From contig CAADRB010000025.1 in NCBI GenBank assembly GCA_900708905.1, forward strand, positions 1,661,879 through 1,725,878: DNA of 64,000 nt, given 5' to 3'. The notes under the pieces were generated by a model, which was not told where the DNA came from, did not search any database, and saw nothing but the letters and a program-made list of their open reading frames with translations. The translations under genes were made by a program, and so were the position numbers. The first letter of the stretch is position 1, and the number at the start of each line of letters is the position of its first letter. Shown piece by piece: positions 63,163 to 64,000 of this stretch. This DNA is from Hymenolepis diminuta. Its lineage: Eukaryota > Platyhelminthes > Cestoda > Cyclophyllidea > Hymenolepididae.

Positions 63163-63450
63163 TGTGGAGTTCGCGTGCAGAGGCCTTCTCCTCAGCCAAT
63201 CAGCAATCAATATCCCTACAGCTTAGCGCTGTTTGTATTAAGGACCAAGCTCGTGGACAGCGACTCATAAGGGGCTCTGTTCACAGAATAAAATTCTTGC
63301 TATCTCATCGCTTACGGATCAACAAACCCTCTCTACTAGATACCGTTCTTGTTCTCACTACCTTGGGAGCAAATTGATAATGGAGGACTCTGCTAGACGC
63401 TCTCTGAACTAGCTGTAGCAAAAAGGTTTATTGGTGCAGCATCCGCTACA
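63163..63450 (+). mobile_element. LTR-like element (family 2), copy B
   Basis: Starts TGTGGAGTTCGC and ends near GCATCCGCTACA; closely matches copy A at 12376 in its first half and copies A and C in its second half, but lacks the GGACTGCTTAGGAGGAT block that both keep. CTCT occurs at both ends, overlapping the first T of the element, which may be the target duplication. The open frame at 63096-63377 runs across its start and is not a gene. Confidence 0.5.
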
Positions 63451-64000
63451 CTCTAACCTTTTTTGTGAACTTAGACACATATGTGCAAATTAACAAAATT
63501 CGCGTTATATATAATGATAAAATAAAATTTTCATTTGTAATTAAACTTTTTAGTATTTTACTTTATAGGAATACTAAATATTCTTTGGAGCATGGGATTC
63601 AATGCCCCATTTTGGAAAAATTTAGGACTCTTTTGGAGCTATGCAATTAACAAACAATCCTGTTTAATTAAAACTTAAAGTCATAAGACACTTAATTTAT
63701 GCCTCCACATTCATCTAATTCATAGCAAAATTTGTGTTTTTTAATATTTTCGACCATTAAAATGGTTAAATATGGTTGGAAATAGAAATGTGGGGAGACA
63801 TATGTAATAAAACCGGGATATCGTAAGGTATTAATTCATTTAAATTTTAAGTTCACATAATTTTTTACATTTTACATAATTGTCTGAGATTCAAATAACA
63901 GAATCATTTCTCAAGGTTCTCGAATAGCTTTTAGGTTTTTTAATAGTCAGAGCTTATAGATAATTTAGTTAAATCAAATGTTTGTTCATCGAATATCGAT
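63451..64000. other. AT-rich window end, nothing supported
   Basis: The only open frame (63465-63650) is of low complexity and looks like chance. No repeat or RNA gene recognised. Confidence 0.4.

Noticed and set aside
63096..63377. 93-codon ORF at the window end
   Set aside because: Most of it lies inside an LTR-like copy, and the related copy at 12376 shares the sequence without conserving the frame length.

Overview
This is a eukaryotic, animal-type genomic window. It is AT-rich and mostly non-coding, its genes are split by GT-AG introns (plus one likely GC-AG intron), and it holds several solo LTR-like copies, SINE-like pieces, microsatellites and one short run of Ns. The organism cannot be fixed from sequence alone. 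Introns of 39-45 nt beside kilobase introns in one gene, acceptors that mostly end TAG rather than the nematode TTTTCAG, and a secretagogin/calbindin-type EF-hand gene fit an invertebrate; a flatworm (Platyhelminthes) is my best guess, and that is inference.

Two genes are well supported, both on the + strand. Gene 1 (5679-11473, 4 exons, 404 aa) encodes a protein with the three CxxC motifs of the zf-3CxxC family (receptor-transporting protein / ZAR1 type). Gene 2 (35078-43508, 11 exons, 285 aa) encodes a six-EF-hand calcium sensor of the calbindin-D28K/calretinin/secretagogin family, closest by motif layout to secretagogin. Five of its loops look able to bind calcium and the second is degenerate. 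In both genes the reading frame runs through every junction without a break. The two gene products have no evident shared pathway.

Layout: 1-5.5 kb, a SINE-like piece and an LTR-like copy in otherwise featureless AT-rich DNA; 5.5-11.6 kb, gene 1; 11.6-34.8 kb, a gene-poor stretch with LTR-like copies at 12.4, 20.0 and 29.2 kb, a SINE-like copy at 31.3 kb, a perfect 13-bp hairpin at 14.6 kb and a few weak exon candidates; 34.8-43.7 kb, gene 2, with a possible short isoform and a nested micro-ORF in intron 2; 43.7-64 kb, gene-poor again, with a G-quadruplex motif (47.9 kb), a fragment resembling a DOCK-type SH3 (49.4 kb), a small two-exon remnant with an in-frame TGA (55.7 kb) and three more LTR-like copies (57.1, 62.0, 63.2 kb). 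Two LTR families can be followed with plausible 4-bp target duplications.

Limits: exons were called by reading frames and splice motifs by eye. In DNA this AT-rich, open frames of 60-100 codons arise by chance, so single-exon candidates without a recognisable domain are given low confidence. I found no tRNA, rRNA or CRISPR feature and no intact transposon coding region.
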